From positions 1-40,869 of the forward strand of contig CBDDBX010000022.1 in NCBI GenBank assembly GCA_965225955.1: a DNA stretch of 40,869 nucleotides, in the 5' to 3' direction. The notes under the pieces are model-generated. The model was not told the DNA's origin and did no database searches. It saw only the letters and a program-made list of their open reading frames with translations. The position numbers and the translations under genes were made by a program. This DNA is from CBDDBX01 sp965225955. Its GTDB lineage: Bacteria; Acidobacteriota; Aminicenantia; UBA2199. This document shows, piece after piece, positions 24,842-33,601 of the stretch. Numbering within the stretch: position 1 is the stretch's first letter; each line of letters opens with the position of its first letter.

Positions 24842-27136
24842 ATGCAGAATCTGTTTTTCCGGCTTCTATTATTTTCTGCTGTGGGGATATTTCTGGTTCT
24901 TGAAACCGACTGTAACGGCAGGCTGTTTCTCCTATTGTCGATAGTCACAGTTCTTCCGGGGTATCTTTTGTCTGGCAGAGGCTATAGTAGAGCTGCAGTC
25001 TATTCTATGTTTATAGGGCTAATGTTTTTGTCTGGTTATGCAGGGGATTTGTATTTCCGGGAGTATAACAGGGTTTCTGAATGGGAACCCCCGGATTGTT
25101 ATATAGATATTGAAGGGGATGTTACAGGTTTTCCGGTTCTTAAAACTGATACAACTTCTATTATCATTGATGTAGAGCGTATTATGGTGTCACGTGAAGC
25201 ACGTAAAGTGAACTGCAGGGTAATTATTGATGTGAAGGGTGATTTAAGGGAGGTTTTCCCAGGAGATAAAATAAGAATAAGCGCCAGACTTTATCAGATA
25301 AGAGGTTTTCGGAATTTTGGAACAGATGCTGGTTATAGATATGATTTCAGCAGAGGTGTTCACTATAGAGGTTTCAGCAAATCCTCTCTTCTTGTGGAAG
25401 TACTGAAAAGTAAAGACTCTTTCTTTCGCTACATAGGAGAAGCGAGAAACCGTCTGAGAGCAGAACTGGAAATGAGCTTTAGTGATTCTGAAAATAATCG
25501 TGCCTTTCTTGAAGCTCTGCTCCTCGGAGACAGAGGGAAATTGAGCAATAACCTTAAAGATGCACTTGTAGAAAAAGGGCTCTATCACTATGTAGCTGTT
25601 TCCGGTGCTCATATAGGAGCAATAATTTTTCTGGTGATAACGGGTGCAGGTTTTCTGGGAGTAAAAGGGAGAACTGCATCTCTTCTGACTCTTCTTCCGG
25701 TATCTTTCTTTGTGGTATTCAGTGGCAGTGGTATTCCTTCTTTGAGGGCTCTTCTTTTTTTCATACTTGTAGTTATTGCAAGATATTTCTCTCTGGATTT
25801 CAGTGGAGTAAATCTGGTTAGTTGTATAGGTTCACTGCTTCTTCTGAACAACCCTGCTCAGATATATAACCCCGGTTTTGTACTGACTTTTGTTATTACC
25901 ATTGGTATTTTACAGGCCTGGAGTTCCTTTGGTTCACAGGAGGCAGGGTTCATCAGGAGATATTTAACAGTTATTATTCCTGTAGTTCTTCTCCTTCTGC
26001 CTTTATCTGTGTACTATTTCTGTCGCTTCTCTTTTTTAGGTGTTGTTATAGGAATTATTGTAGCTCCACTGGTCTTTTTAACTCTCTCAGCAGGTTTTAT
26101 AGTAATCATAGCCCCTGTAACAGGCCCCTTTATCCTGCCTCTTCTACATTTTCTGACTGATGTATTTATGCTTTTTACTGAAATACCTTTGAGAGGAGAG
26201 TTTGTTGCCGGCATGAATGGGTTAACATGTCTGGTTGCAGTTGTGCCGGCTTTTCTGATTCTTCTGAAAGGAGAGATTCGTTTTGTCAGATATTCTGCAC
26301 TGATTTTCTATTCCGCTGTTATTATTAGTATTTTTGTTCCTTATAATCCTGATAACACTGAAGTTACTTACCTTGATGTAGGGCAGGGGGATTGTGCAGT
26401 CTGTGTTTTTCCGGGAGGGGATTCTCTTCTTATTGATGGAGGAGGTTCTTCATTTTCTCAATTCAGAGTTGGCAGGTCTGTGGTACTGCCTTTTATTCTG
26501 AAGAAGAGAATCAGAATAAAGTGGGTTGCAGTATCTCATTATCATCCTGACCATTGCAGAGGAATTACAGAAATTCTTGGGGTTCTGAAACCAAAAGAGT
26601 TGTGGTTGTCGTCTACTGCTACTGAGGACAGGGAGTTTCAGATGCTTATGAAAGTATGCAGAAAGGATAATGTGACTGTAAAGTATATATACAGCGGGTT
26701 CAGACAATTTACCGGAAGTAGTGTTGTCGAGTGTCTGTGGCCTGAAAAATTCCATGAAGGTAAATTTACCAGTAATAATCTCTCTCAGGTTATCAGGATA
26801 TCAGCAGGTAAAGTCAAGTTCCTTTTTACCGGAGATATTGAGAGAGAGGCTGAAGAACGCTTATCTTCGTTAAGTGGTAGTAACCTCAGGGCAGATGTAC
26901 TTAAAGTCGCACATCATGGCTCTGCCACATCTTCAGGCGGGAACTTTCTGGACAGAACAGGTTGTGCTTTTGCGGTGATTTCATGTGGATACAGGAATCG
27001 TTTCGGCTTTCCCAGGCAGGAGGTGGTTGACAGATTAAAAGAGAGAGGAATCAGTTTTATGACTACAGCTTCTGTGGGAGCTGTCAGAATCGGGGTGGAA
27101 AACGAATCTTTCGTGGTGGACCGGGCAGAAAAGTAG
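24842..27136 (+). CDS. comEC: ComEC/Rec2-family DNA uptake channel
   Basis: The roughly 764-residue protein starts with short membrane helices and an OB-like extracytoplasmic region (about 70-180). The Competence domain follows, with 'YHYVAVSGAHIGAIIF' (about 252-267) and many helices. The C-terminal metallo-beta-lactamase-like domain shows 'VTYLDVGQGDCAV', 'AVSHYHPDHCRG' (about 562-573), 'LFTGDIE' and 'VAHHGSATSSGG'. ComEC carries single-stranded DNA across the inner membrane in transformation; the C-terminal domain may be a nuclease. The length is normal (700-800). I prefer the ATG at 24842 (GGCAGG upstream) over the GTG at 24812. With the pilin of this window, it hints at natural competence, but comEC alone is not proof. 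Confidence 0.92.
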   Translation: MQNLFFRLLLFSAVGIFLVLETDCNGRLFLLLSIVTVLPGYLLSGRGYSRAAVYSMFIGLMFLSGYAGDLYFREYNRVSEWEPPDCYIDIEGDVTGFPVLKTDTTSIIIDVERIMVSREARKVNCRVIIDVKGDLREVFPGDKIRISARLYQIRGFRNFGTDAGYRYDFSRGVHYRGFSKSSLLVEVLKSKDSFFRYIGEARNRLRAELEMSFSDSENNRAFLEALLLGDRGKLSNNLKDALVEKGLYHYVAVSGAHIGAIIFLVITGAGFLGVKGRTASLLTLLPVSFFVVFSGSGIPSLRALLFFILVVIARYFSLDFSGVNLVSCIGSLLLLNNPAQIYNPGFVLTFVITIGILQAWSSFGSQEAGFIRRYLTVIIPVVLLLLPLSVYYFCRFSFLGVVIGIIVAPLVFLTLSAGFIVIIAPVTGPFILPLLHFLTDVFMLFTEIPLRGEFVAGMNGLTCLVAVVPAFLILLKGEIRFVRYSALIFYSAVIISIFVPYNPDNTEVTYLDVGQGDCAVCVFPGGDSLLIDGGGSSFSQFRVGRSVVLPFILKKRIRIKWVAVSHYHPDHCRGITEILGVLKPKELWLSSTATEDREFQMLMKVCRKDNVTVKYIYSGFRQFTGSSVVECLWPEKFHEGKFTSNNLSQVIRISAGKVKFLFTGDIEREAEERLSSLSGSNLRADVLKVAHHGSATSSGGNFLDRTGCAFAVISCGYRNRFGFPRQEVVDRLKERGISFMTTASVGAVRIGVENESFVVDRAEK

Positions 27137-27148
27137 TGTTCATTTCTG

Positions 27149-27177
27149 TTGCATTTTACATACTATTCGATTAATAT
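27149..27177 (+). promoter_or_regulatory. Weak predicted promoter of the receiver-led run
   Basis: TTGCAT (27149-27154), a 17-base spacer and TAATAT (27172-27177) precede the ATG at 27183 by five bases. Neither box is strong, but the ATG lacks a Shine-Dalgarno and the spacing again predicts a leaderless message. It lies in the 46-base gap after comEC. Confidence 0.35.
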
Positions 27178-27182
27178 GATTT

Positions 27183-27545
27183 ATGGCTAAAAAACGAGTA
27201 TTAGTAGTAGATGATGAGTCTTTTATCCGTGAACTTGTAAAAGATTTTCTTGAACTCGAAAACATTGAGTGTGATGAGGCCGTAAACTCTTCTGAGGCAA
27301 CAGCTAAAGTGAAGCAGAATGAATATGGTCTGATATTCCTGGATAAGCATCTTGATAATGTTGATACTAAAACTGTAGTGGAAGCGTTAAGAAAAGAGAG
27401 TCCGGCTGTGCCAGTGCTTCTACTGACAGGTGATCACAACTGTTCCAGTGAATATCTTGAAGAAATAGGCGTCAATGGGGCAATATACAAGCCTTTTCAG
27501 GTAGACGATTTCCTAAAGACGGTATCAAAATTTATAGAGGAATGA
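27183..27545 (+). CDS. Single-domain (CheY-like) response regulator
   Basis: The 120-residue protein is a complete receiver domain with no output domain: Asp10 and Asp11 bind magnesium ('VLVVDDESF'), Asp54 ('LIFLDKHL') is the phosphate acceptor, Thr82 ('LLLTGD') and Lys103 ('YKPF') complete the switch. Such proteins signal by protein contact or pass phosphate along a relay. No histidine kinase is encoded nearby. It begins a co-directional run that continues with the S55 peptidase gene, which starts right after its stop codon, so the two are surely translated from one message. Confidence 0.9.
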   Translation: MAKKRVLVVDDESFIRELVKDFLELENIECDEAVNSSEATAKVKQNEYGLIFLDKHLDNVDTKTVVEALRKESPAVPVLLLTGDHNCSSEYLEEIGVNGAIYKPFQVDDFLKTVSKFIEE

Positions 27546-29324
27546 ATGAAAAAGTTTTTACTAAGTTTTTTTATTCTGATATCTTTCTGTCTCCACTCTT
27601 CGGAGATAATGAAACTGGCTGCAGTAAGGCCGGGGATGGAGGGTATTGGACGAACGGTTTTTAAGGGTACAAAAGTTGAAACTTTCAGTTTCAAAGTTCT
27701 GGGATTTATAGAAAAATTTGCAGCGGGTAAGGATCTTATAATAGTCGAAATTGACTCTCCGGTTCTCAACAACGGAGGTATTCTGCAGGGAATGAGTGGT
27801 AGTCCTCTCTATATTGACGGGAAAATTATCGGAGCAGTAGCTTATGGTTTCTCTTTTTCAAAGAAACCTATAGCAGGAGTTACGCCTATTGAGGATATTA
27901 TTGCTACATCGGAGTATGGAGGAGGAGCCGGAAAGGTTGTTCTGCCTGGGAATCTCAAATTTGATTTCGATAAGAAAAATCTGGAAACCATAAGCAGCAG
28001 ACTTAAAAGTTCTGTGATGAAGATGAGTAGTTTTTCTCCTGCAGAAGGAATAAATCCTATAAAACTCATGGGTACAGCTAAAGGAATGGGTAATGTTGCC
28101 ATGAGTATGATGGAACCACTTTTCACTCCGGTTCAGAAGCTTAATGTCAGTAAACTTACTCAGAAGAACCGTTTGAATAAAAGGCCAAAAGGCAATTTTT
28201 TCTCTCTGAAACCAGCTGATGCTGTGTCAATATCACTTATAAAAGGTGATTTCGAATACGCCGCATCAGGTACAGTAAGTTATGTGGATGGTAAAAAAGT
28301 CTATGCTTTCGGCCATCCATTCTACAATCTTGGAAGTGTCAGTTTTCCTATGCATAGAGCAGAGGTAATTTCTGTTGTACCTTCTTATCAGAGTGGTTTC
28401 AAGCTTACAGCATCCGGTGAAATGATCGGAACTATGGTGCAGGACAGATTTTCTGCAATACATGGTGTTCTTGGTAAAACGCCTTATATGATTCCGGTAA
28501 AAATTTTTCTGAAAGACAGAAATAAAAAATATAATCTGGAGCTGGTGAATCATAAAATTCTGACGCCTTATCTTACAGCGGTATCAATGGCCAATATCTT
28601 CTCTTCAGAGTATTTTCAGATTGGGGAAAGCACTCTTAAGGTAAAAGGAAAGATTTTTATCGAAGGTGAAAAAAATATAATAATTGATGATATATACAGC
28701 GGACCTGCTTCGGTTGCAGAGTTTTCAAATCTTCTGGTAGCAATAAACTACTTTATTCTGAATAACAGAGAGAGAGTGGTAAAGATCCAGAAAGTGGACC
28801 TGCAGGTGGAAGTCATGGAAAAGGGACAGCATCTTGATCTTGAGAATGTCATCCTCAATAGAAATAGTTACAGAGCAGGTGAGATTATCAATGTTAAGAT
28901 GGATTTCAGAAGCCATCTCGGAAAAACTGCTTCACAGACAATCGGAGTAAAGGCTCCAAATCTCAAAAACGGATCTGTTTTTTATGTAATGGTAGCCGAC
29001 AAAGCTGAAACAGCAGCTTTTGACAGTAAGAATGTAAGGTCAAGTTATTTCCCCCGTAAGCTTAGTACACTTATCAGGGGGATTAATAATATAAGAAAGA
29101 ACAGCAGGTTATACGTGAAGATAATCTCTCCTGCTAAAGGACTTTTTATAAAAGGCCATGAATATGCGAATATACCTGATAGTATGAACAACATGTTTCT
29201 TTTTAACAGCTCTTCAGCTGATAAAACATCTATCCGTTACTCAACACATGCTGAATATCAACTGGAAGTTCCGGCAGTAGTAAAAGGAAGAAAGCTATTC
29301 AAACTAGTGATTAAAGAGAGGTAA
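27546..29324 (+). CDS. Secreted S55 (SpoIVB-like) serine peptidase family protein
   Basis: The 592-residue protein has a signal peptide (about 1-19) and an N-terminal S55 region: 'RPGMEGIGRTVFKGTKVE' (about 28-45), 'ILQGMSGSPLYIDGKIIGAV' (79-98, likely nucleophile Ser84) and 'IAGVTPIEDI'. A second block, 'VYAFGHPFYNLGSVSFP' (about 252-268), has a candidate His257. In B. subtilis SpoIVB the His comes before the GMSGS block; here it follows, as in a wide group of non-sporulating relatives. The C-terminal half (about 380-592) is strand-rich and may be a binding domain. The ATG directly abuts the response-regulator stop, with AGAGGA upstream. Substrate unknown; it might cleave or scaffold the neighbouring propeller. 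Confidence 0.85.
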   Translation: MKKFLLSFFILISFCLHSSEIMKLAAVRPGMEGIGRTVFKGTKVETFSFKVLGFIEKFAAGKDLIIVEIDSPVLNNGGILQGMSGSPLYIDGKIIGAVAYGFSFSKKPIAGVTPIEDIIATSEYGGGAGKVVLPGNLKFDFDKKNLETISSRLKSSVMKMSSFSPAEGINPIKLMGTAKGMGNVAMSMMEPLFTPVQKLNVSKLTQKNRLNKRPKGNFFSLKPADAVSISLIKGDFEYAASGTVSYVDGKKVYAFGHPFYNLGSVSFPMHRAEVISVVPSYQSGFKLTASGEMIGTMVQDRFSAIHGVLGKTPYMIPVKIFLKDRNKKYNLELVNHKILTPYLTAVSMANIFSSEYFQIGESTLKVKGKIFIEGEKNIIIDDIYSGPASVAEFSNLLVAINYFILNNRERVVKIQKVDLQVEVMEKGQHLDLENVILNRNSYRAGEIINVKMDFRSHLGKTASQTIGVKAPNLKNGSVFYVMVADKAETAAFDSKNVRSSYFPRKLSTLIRGINNIRKNSRLYVKIISPAKGLFIKGHEYANIPDSMNNMFLFNSSSADKTSIRYSTHAEYQLEVPAVVKGRKLFKLVIKER

Positions 29325-29329
29325 GATTA

Positions 29330-31357
29330 ATGTTAAAACGTTTACTAATAATAAATTGTCTGCTTTTTGCAACAGGTGTTATGGTTCTGGATGCAGTTAA
29401 AGTCAGGAAAGTTAAGGTAGAGAGCTTTGAAGCTTTTCAGAAAGGCACTTTCAAAGGGACACTGGTTAACAGTGATGGTCAGTTGTCTCTGGGGCGGGAT
29501 ACGAAAGGTATTGCAGGACCTCTTGTAGAGTATTACCTTTCTATTGCAGCAAATGCCGGTAATATCTATATAGGAACAGGCCATAAAGCTGAAGTCTATA
29601 AGGTAGATACTCTTACAGGTAAAAACAGCTCTATAGCTAAATTTGATGAACCGGATGTTTATGCACTTACTGTTACTTCCGCAGGAACAGTCTATGCAGC
29701 GACCTCTCCAAATGGTAAAGTTTATAAGATTGACAGCAAAGGGAAAAAGAAGGTGTTCTTTGATCCTCAGGAAAAATTTATATGGGATCTTAAAGAGGAC
29801 AGGCTGGGTAATATTATCTGCGCAACAGGTAATAATGGAACGGTATACCGCATCTCTCCCTCAGGTAAAGTCGCCAGACTTTTTGTATCAGAGGATCTGC
29901 ATCTGATCTCTCTTTTTATAACATCTGATAATAGAATTCTTGTTGGTAGCGGAGACAAAGGTGTTATCTATAGTATCGAAAATACTAAGGTAAAAGTTCT
30001 CCATGACTCTCCTTTTGAGGAAATCAGGGGACTCTGTGAAGACGCAGAAGGTAATGTCTATGCAGGCGCAACAAAATCACTTGCAACATTCAGTGCAAAG
30101 AAAAAGAAAGAAGAACCTCTATTTAAGAACAAAGACAGTCAGAAAGTAAAAACCGGAAATGAGAAAGCCGCTCTATATAAAATTGCAAAAAGTGGTGTTG
30201 TTGAAAAAATCTGGGGTTCTGCAAAAGAGTATCTCTATTCCATAGCTTATGATAACAGAATTGATAAAGTTATCGTGGGAACAGGTAATAGTGGCAGGGT
30301 CTACTCTGTGGGTAAAGATGGTACTTATGATCAGATATATGAGAATGATTCCGCTCAGGTGTACAAACTGCTACCACATAAAGGCGCGATGATTCAGCTT
30401 GGGAATAATACAGCTTCCCTGAATATTATTGAAAAACGTCTGAAAACAAGAGGCACATATCTTTCAGAAGTTTTTGATCTGGGTGTTAAATCCAGTATAG
30501 GACACATATACTGGGAAAACAGACAGGGAAAAGCTGTTGTTTATATAAGAAGTGGGAACTCTGCTGTACCAGACAAAACGTGGTCTGAGTGGTCTCCTCC
30601 TTTTTCAGATCCCACAAAAGCGAATGCAGGAATTAAAGGTAAACGTTATGCCCAGATCAAGATAGCCCTTACTTCTTCCAATCTGACTGTTAAGCCGGCA
30701 GTGGCGGGTTTCTCCTTTTACTATCTGCAGGCTAATCTGAGACCGGTGGTTAAAATGATTAAGATTAATCCCGGCAAAAAAGTTATTCCGATATATCCAG
30801 GTATTAAAATTACTACTTCGGGTAAACTGAAAGTTAATCGTGGTGTAAAAATTCAGTGGGAAGCCTATGATCTTAATGACGACCCCCTCAGGTACTCTCT
30901 TTTTATAAGAAAGAAGGGGAATCGTAACTGGTTACCTGTTAAGAAAGACCTTAGTGTTAAAAGCTTCACTATTAAACCGGATCTTTATGATGATGGGGTC
31001 TATAACCTGAAAATTGTTGCTGACGATAGTGCAGTTAATCCCGCAAATATAGCAAAAACACATAAAAAAGAGTCCAGATATTTTGTGCTTGATTCCACTG
31101 CTCCTGTAATGAGAGGGTTCACGGCTCAGAGTGGACGTATAAAATTCACTGCTAAAGACGAAACTTCTATTGTAAAAGAGGTGAACTACTCTGTAGATGG
31201 TGAAAAGTGGTTTATTCTGTTCCCTGTGGATGGTATCTGTGATTCCAGTGTGGAGAACTTCAGTTTTAATCTTCCTGTCCGCCACAGAAAAGGTACAGTG
31301 TTTATAAGGCTGAGGGATGCAGAAAAGAATTTCAAAGTGTTTCAGAGATCAATATAA
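29330..31357 (+). CDS. Secreted beta-propeller protein with C-terminal Ig/Fn3-like region
   Basis: This is a 675-residue exported protein (signal peptide about 1-22, start after GAGAGGTAA). Residues about 70-340 hold repeated blades of the type G-T-x-x-G-x-V-Y-x-I: 'NIYIGTGHKAEVYKVD', 'VYAATSPNGKVYKID', 'IICATGNNGTVYRIS', 'ILVGSGDKGVIYSIE' and 'VIVGTGNSGRVYSVG'. They resemble NHL/SMP-30 or two-component-regulator propellers. A region around 265-285 is Lys-rich and probably a loop. Residues about 470-675 look like two Ig/Fn3-like sandwiches ('LNDDPLRYSLFIRKKGNRNW'). It is likely a periplasmic or surface ligand-binding protein. It lies five bases after the S55 peptidase gene, so a joint function is likely. 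Exact family is not recognised. Confidence 0.75.
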   Translation: MLKRLLIINCLLFATGVMVLDAVKVRKVKVESFEAFQKGTFKGTLVNSDGQLSLGRDTKGIAGPLVEYYLSIAANAGNIYIGTGHKAEVYKVDTLTGKNSSIAKFDEPDVYALTVTSAGTVYAATSPNGKVYKIDSKGKKKVFFDPQEKFIWDLKEDRLGNIICATGNNGTVYRISPSGKVARLFVSEDLHLISLFITSDNRILVGSGDKGVIYSIENTKVKVLHDSPFEEIRGLCEDAEGNVYAGATKSLATFSAKKKKEEPLFKNKDSQKVKTGNEKAALYKIAKSGVVEKIWGSAKEYLYSIAYDNRIDKVIVGTGNSGRVYSVGKDGTYDQIYENDSAQVYKLLPHKGAMIQLGNNTASLNIIEKRLKTRGTYLSEVFDLGVKSSIGHIYWENRQGKAVVYIRSGNSAVPDKTWSEWSPPFSDPTKANAGIKGKRYAQIKIALTSSNLTVKPAVAGFSFYYLQANLRPVVKMIKINPGKKVIPIYPGIKITTSGKLKVNRGVKIQWEAYDLNDDPLRYSLFIRKKGNRNWLPVKKDLSVKSFTIKPDLYDDGVYNLKIVADDSAVNPANIAKTHKKESRYFVLDSTAPVMRGFTAQSGRIKFTAKDETSIVKEVNYSVDGEKWFILFPVDGICDSSVENFSFNLPVRHRKGTVFIRLRDAEKNFKVFQRSI

Positions 31358-31374
31358 TTAAATGTGGAGGATTC

Positions 31375-31920
31375 ATGAGTGAATATAAGTTTGGATACTT
31401 TCTGAATCTGAAAAACGGTGAGCAGTATTCCGGTGGTATGATGGTAACAGATGCTGCTTCTGTTCCTGTGGAATTTAAATATACAGAACCAATAAAACCC
31501 ACCAAAATACATCGTATAATATTTGGGCAGGTACTTGATAAATATATAAATGAAGAGGTTATAAAAAAGAGCCTCATGAAAGAACTCAAGAATCATCCCT
31601 CTCTTATTTTTGTAAAAGATGCTCAGCTACTTAAGGAGCCTTTTACAAGAGATGTGCCTGTAATAATGTTACAGAAAACAACTCTGGGAGCTCTTGGAGA
31701 TGCCGGAGAATTTAAAAGGATAAGTGGTAATAACAGAGATCTTCTGGTTCAGCCTGTATCCTCAACCAGTCCTCTCAAAGTAACCTTTTCTACTATAGAA
31801 CCTGATGTACAGGAGAGAGTGATTGCTATATTGAGAACAGTACTCATGACAGTTGATATCTTTGAGCCTTTCAGCAGGGTTGAAACAGCTTTAAAGGCGA
31901 TATGTCAGGACAAAAACTAA
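31375..31920 (+). CDS. Conserved-looking hypothetical protein, 181 residues
   Basis: I do not recognise a named family. There is no signal peptide or membrane helix, so it should be cytoplasmic. The N-terminal part, 'GYFLNLKNGEQYSGGMMVTD' followed by 'PVEFKYTEPIKPTKIHRII', looks like a small beta-rich domain followed by a helix, and the rest alternates strands and helices. The ATG has a strong GGAGGA seven bases upstream, and the 3' end overlaps the next gene by 19 bases, which shows it is a real coupled gene. It sits between the secreted propeller and the FHA-GGDEF/kinase pair, so a role in the same signalling cassette is inferred. Confidence 0.75.
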   Translation: MSEYKFGYFLNLKNGEQYSGGMMVTDAASVPVEFKYTEPIKPTKIHRIIFGQVLDKYINEEVIKKSLMKELKNHPSLIFVKDAQLLKEPFTRDVPVIMLQKTTLGALGDAGEFKRISGNNRDLLVQPVSSTSPLKVTFSTIEPDVQERVIAILRTVLMTVDIFEPFSRVETALKAICQDKN

Positions 31921-32687
31921 AAGCTTCCCATAAAATTGCGGCATTTCTGGAGCGAATGCTGAGGGATATAAGAGTAAGAGACATGGAGGTGGCTATACCT
32001 GCTGTGTCTCAGGAAATTCCTTCAGAAATCAGAGCGTATGTTATAGATGAAAGCGTAGCTTTAAATTGTGATCTTGTTGAAATGGATACAGGATTTGGAA
32101 GTAGCGTACATTCTATGGGTGCACTTAGTGTCGATGAAATAACAGGCATAAGTCTTAAGAGTTTCACAACTGAAAGTGTAGATATTGAACTTAAGTCAAT
32201 TACTGCAACTACTGTGGAGGATGAAAATCTCAGAATAGATGCAGTGGCTCTGGATTATTGTGATTCAGATAGTTTCAGGATTAAGTATAAAACCCGTGTC
32301 AGACCGATTGATTTTTCAGGGTTTTCAGCAACGGTGAACTGGCTTAACCCTCTTATATACAGCAAGGTAAAAGATAATCTTTTTCTAATAAGAAAACTTA
32401 AAGTCAGGCACTCTGCAGTAAATATGTCCTATGTAGGAGAGAAAACCCAGTTGAAATTCTGGAAGAAGGCGGTTATAACCACCAGAAAAGATCCTAAAAA
32501 ACTTGAACTGAAAGGTTTCTTTTACGGGGTTCCTGTGGATTCAATAGAGAAACTGGCTTATGATGGAATGAGAGGAGTTCTGTTGTACTCATATACTCAG
32601 AACTACAGAAAGGGTGTTGTGAAGGTAAAAGATGTTGCAGTCTTTCATGATGTTGAAAAGAATGAGAGAGTTGTTATAATTGATTAA
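31902..32687 (+). CDS. Hypothetical protein, 261 residues, coupled to the 181-residue gene
   Basis: I do not recognise this protein. It has no signal peptide and no membrane helix. The first 40 residues are helical and basic ('KASHKIAAFLERMLRDIRVR'), then most of the chain is predicted strand, with regular alternation such as 'SVDIELKSITATTV' and 'FRIKYKTRVRPIDFSGFSA'. It overlaps the 181-residue gene by 19 bases and is followed by the FHA-GGDEF gene after two bases. A partnership with the 181-residue product is likely because the two are translationally coupled. A later start could remove part of the N-terminal helix. Confidence 0.7.
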   Translation: MSGQKLKASHKIAAFLERMLRDIRVRDMEVAIPAVSQEIPSEIRAYVIDESVALNCDLVEMDTGFGSSVHSMGALSVDEITGISLKSFTTESVDIELKSITATTVEDENLRIDAVALDYCDSDSFRIKYKTRVRPIDFSGFSATVNWLNPLIYSKVKDNLFLIRKLKVRHSAVNMSYVGEKTQLKFWKKAVITTRKDPKKLELKGFFYGVPVDSIEKLAYDGMRGVLLYSYTQNYRKGVVKVKDVAVFHDVEKNERVVIID

Positions 32688-32689
32688 AG

Positions 32690-33601
32690 ATGGTAGATAA
32701 AACAGTCGTTAATACAAGAAGAATTTCAGATCTGGAAAACGATGGTCATACTGGCTCCGGAATAAGTATAGTAGTTGCTGTAGTTAATGGAGTCGAAGCT
32801 GATTTTGGTAAAGTCTTTCGTTTTTCTGATAGCAGTATCTCTGTTGGAAGAGCCGGAGAAAACCTTTTAACACTTAATGATGCCAGAGTCAGTGGGCATC
32901 ATTGTCTTATCGGAATTAACGAGGTTGATGATATGGGACAGATCTATATTGAGGATCTGGATTCTACAAATGGTACCTTTGTTAATGGAGAATCTGTGAA
33001 AAGGAGGATTCTGAAATCCGGTGATAAAATCTCTTTAGGGGAAACTGTTCTTAAATTTACAATAAATGATGAAGTTGAGGAGAAGTATCTCCAGAAACTG
33101 TTCAATCTGGCATCAATTGATTCTCTTACAGGACTTTTCAATAAACGGCATATGCTCAGGGAGCTTGAAACCCAGGCAAGAATTGCTGCAAGAAACGGAC
33201 GAACCTTCTCCGTACTACTTCTTGATATTGATAAATTCAAACAGCTTAACGATACTTATGGACATGTTGCTGGAGATGAATATCTCCATAATCTGGCGGT
33301 GAATATTAATCTCAGTTTAAGAGAGCAGGATATTGCCGGAAGATTTGGAGGGGAAGAGTTTATAATAATTCTACCGGAAACAATGATTGAAGGCTCAGTG
33401 AGAGTTGCTGAAAGACTGAGAATTAATGTTGAGAACTCCGAGGTAATCAGTAACGGTAATAGTATCAAAACTACCATAAGTCTGGGAATTGCTCAGTATG
33501 GAGTTCATGACACAGCTGTCAGAGGTCTTCTGGAAAAAGCAGATGAGGCTCTTTATAAGGCGAAGAATGGTGGAAGAAACCAGGTCGTTGTGGCTGAATG
33601 A
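32690..33601 (+). CDS. FHA-GGDEF diguanylate cyclase
   Basis: The 303-residue protein joins an FHA domain (about 45-125; 'SVGRAGENLL', 'DARVSGHHCLI', 'DLDSTNGTFVNG', with phosphothreonine-binding Arg54 and the S-x-x-H block) to a GGDEF domain (about 140-303). The active site is GGEEF (220-224), competent for making c-di-GMP. Five residues before it, REQD (211-214) is an intact RxxD inhibitory site. FHA domains bind phosphothreonine, so activity is probably steered by the Ser/Thr kinase whose gene overlaps it. The N-terminus 'MVDKTVVNTRRIS' has threonines next to basic residues that could be phosphorylated. Confidence 0.93.
   Translation: MVDKTVVNTRRISDLENDGHTGSGISIVVAVVNGVEADFGKVFRFSDSSISVGRAGENLLTLNDARVSGHHCLIGINEVDDMGQIYIEDLDSTNGTFVNGESVKRRILKSGDKISLGETVLKFTINDEVEEKYLQKLFNLASIDSLTGLFNKRHMLRELETQARIAARNGRTFSVLLLDIDKFKQLNDTYGHVAGDEYLHNLAVNINLSLREQDIAGRFGGEEFIIILPETMIEGSVRVAERLRINVENSEVISNGNSIKTTISLGIAQYGVHDTAVRGLLEKADEALYKAKNGGRNQVVVAE

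Noticed and set aside
24424..24948. Minus-strand frame of 174 codons across prfB and comEC
   Set aside because: It is antisense to the conserved GGQ part of prfB and has no family features.
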